From positions 10,917,501 to 10,981,500 of the forward strand of contig NC_089727.1 in assembly GCF_035083965.1 (NCBI RefSeq): a stretch of 64,000 nt of DNA. Reading direction: 5' to 3'. Below, piece after piece: positions 63,844 to 64,000 of this stretch. The notes under the pieces are model-generated. The model worked only from the letters and a program-made list of their open reading frames with translations, did not search any database and was not told the DNA's origin. Within the stretch, counting starts at the first letter, position 1, and every line of letters begins with the position of its first letter. Source of the stretch: Branchiostoma lanceolatum. Its lineage: Eukaryota > Chordata > Leptocardii > Amphioxiformes > Branchiostomatidae. The position numbers and the translations under genes are program-made.

Positions 63844-64000
63844 CTGAGAGATCCTTTGGAAGCAGTGAAGGAGACAGTGAAGTGTATTAGGACAGGAGGA
63901 GATGAGGAATTGCAGTGAACAGGAATGTAAAAATCAATATCAAAACAATGGAGTATATAGTACTGTGAAGTTAGGATATTATAGACAGAAGAAAGTCAAT

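Overview
The window looks like nuclear DNA of a cephalochordate (amphioxus, Branchiostoma-like). This is inferred, not proven. The protein-coding genes are intron-rich with GT-AG junctions. One is a deuterostome-grade JIP3/JIP4 scaffold gene whose exons read almost like the vertebrate genes. Others are domain combinations typical of lancelets (LRR-Ig receptors, CBM and PAN secreted proteins, sulfotransferase-like proteins). The intergenic DNA is full of MITEs, microsatellites, DIRS and L1-like retrotransposons.

Layout. 1-5 kb: no gene; AT-rich tetranucleotide DNA and a foldback repeat. 5-8.4 kb (+): a five-exon secreted protein with a CBM2-type carbohydrate-binding domain, a repetitive Thr/Ala/Pro linker and a PAN/apple domain. 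8.8-10 kb: a non-autonomous pogo/Tigger-like DNA transposon. 11.8-14 kb (-): a four-exon gene with an AMPK-type glycogen-binding domain (CBM48) and a novel repetitive acidic tail. 14-22 kb: repeats only, including a perfect 281-bp palindrome at 19865-20145. 22.2-25.1 kb (+): a single-coding-exon LRR-Ig transmembrane receptor. 25.3-27.3 kb (-): a four-exon sulfotransferase-like gene, convergent with the receptor. 28.5-33.9 kb (-): a four-exon small secreted EGF-domain protein whose introns carry two transposons. 37.9 kb to the right edge (-): the C-terminal two thirds or more of a JIP3/JIP4 (MAPK8IP3/SPAG9) orthologue, at least 22 exons.

Two large retrotransposons with intact frames sit in introns of the JIP gene. 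One is a DIRS element (39458-44334), in the gene's orientation, with gag, RT/RNase H and tyrosine-recombinase frames, inverted termini and an internal complementary region. The other is a full-length L1-like LINE (50035-56491), antisense to the gene, with ORF1, ORF2, a poly(A) tail and a perfect 13-bp target-site duplication. The LINE landed only about 24 bp upstream of a 3' splice site.

Exon boundaries below were derived by hand from splice consensus, reading-phase agreement and domain continuity. In each assembled gene all exon phases match. There is no transcript evidence. The strongest leads are the perfect palindrome, the two apparently intact retroelements in one gene, the LINE next to an acceptor, the CBM2-PAN protein, the CBM48 protein with an unrecognised tail, and candidate cassette microexons in the JIP gene.
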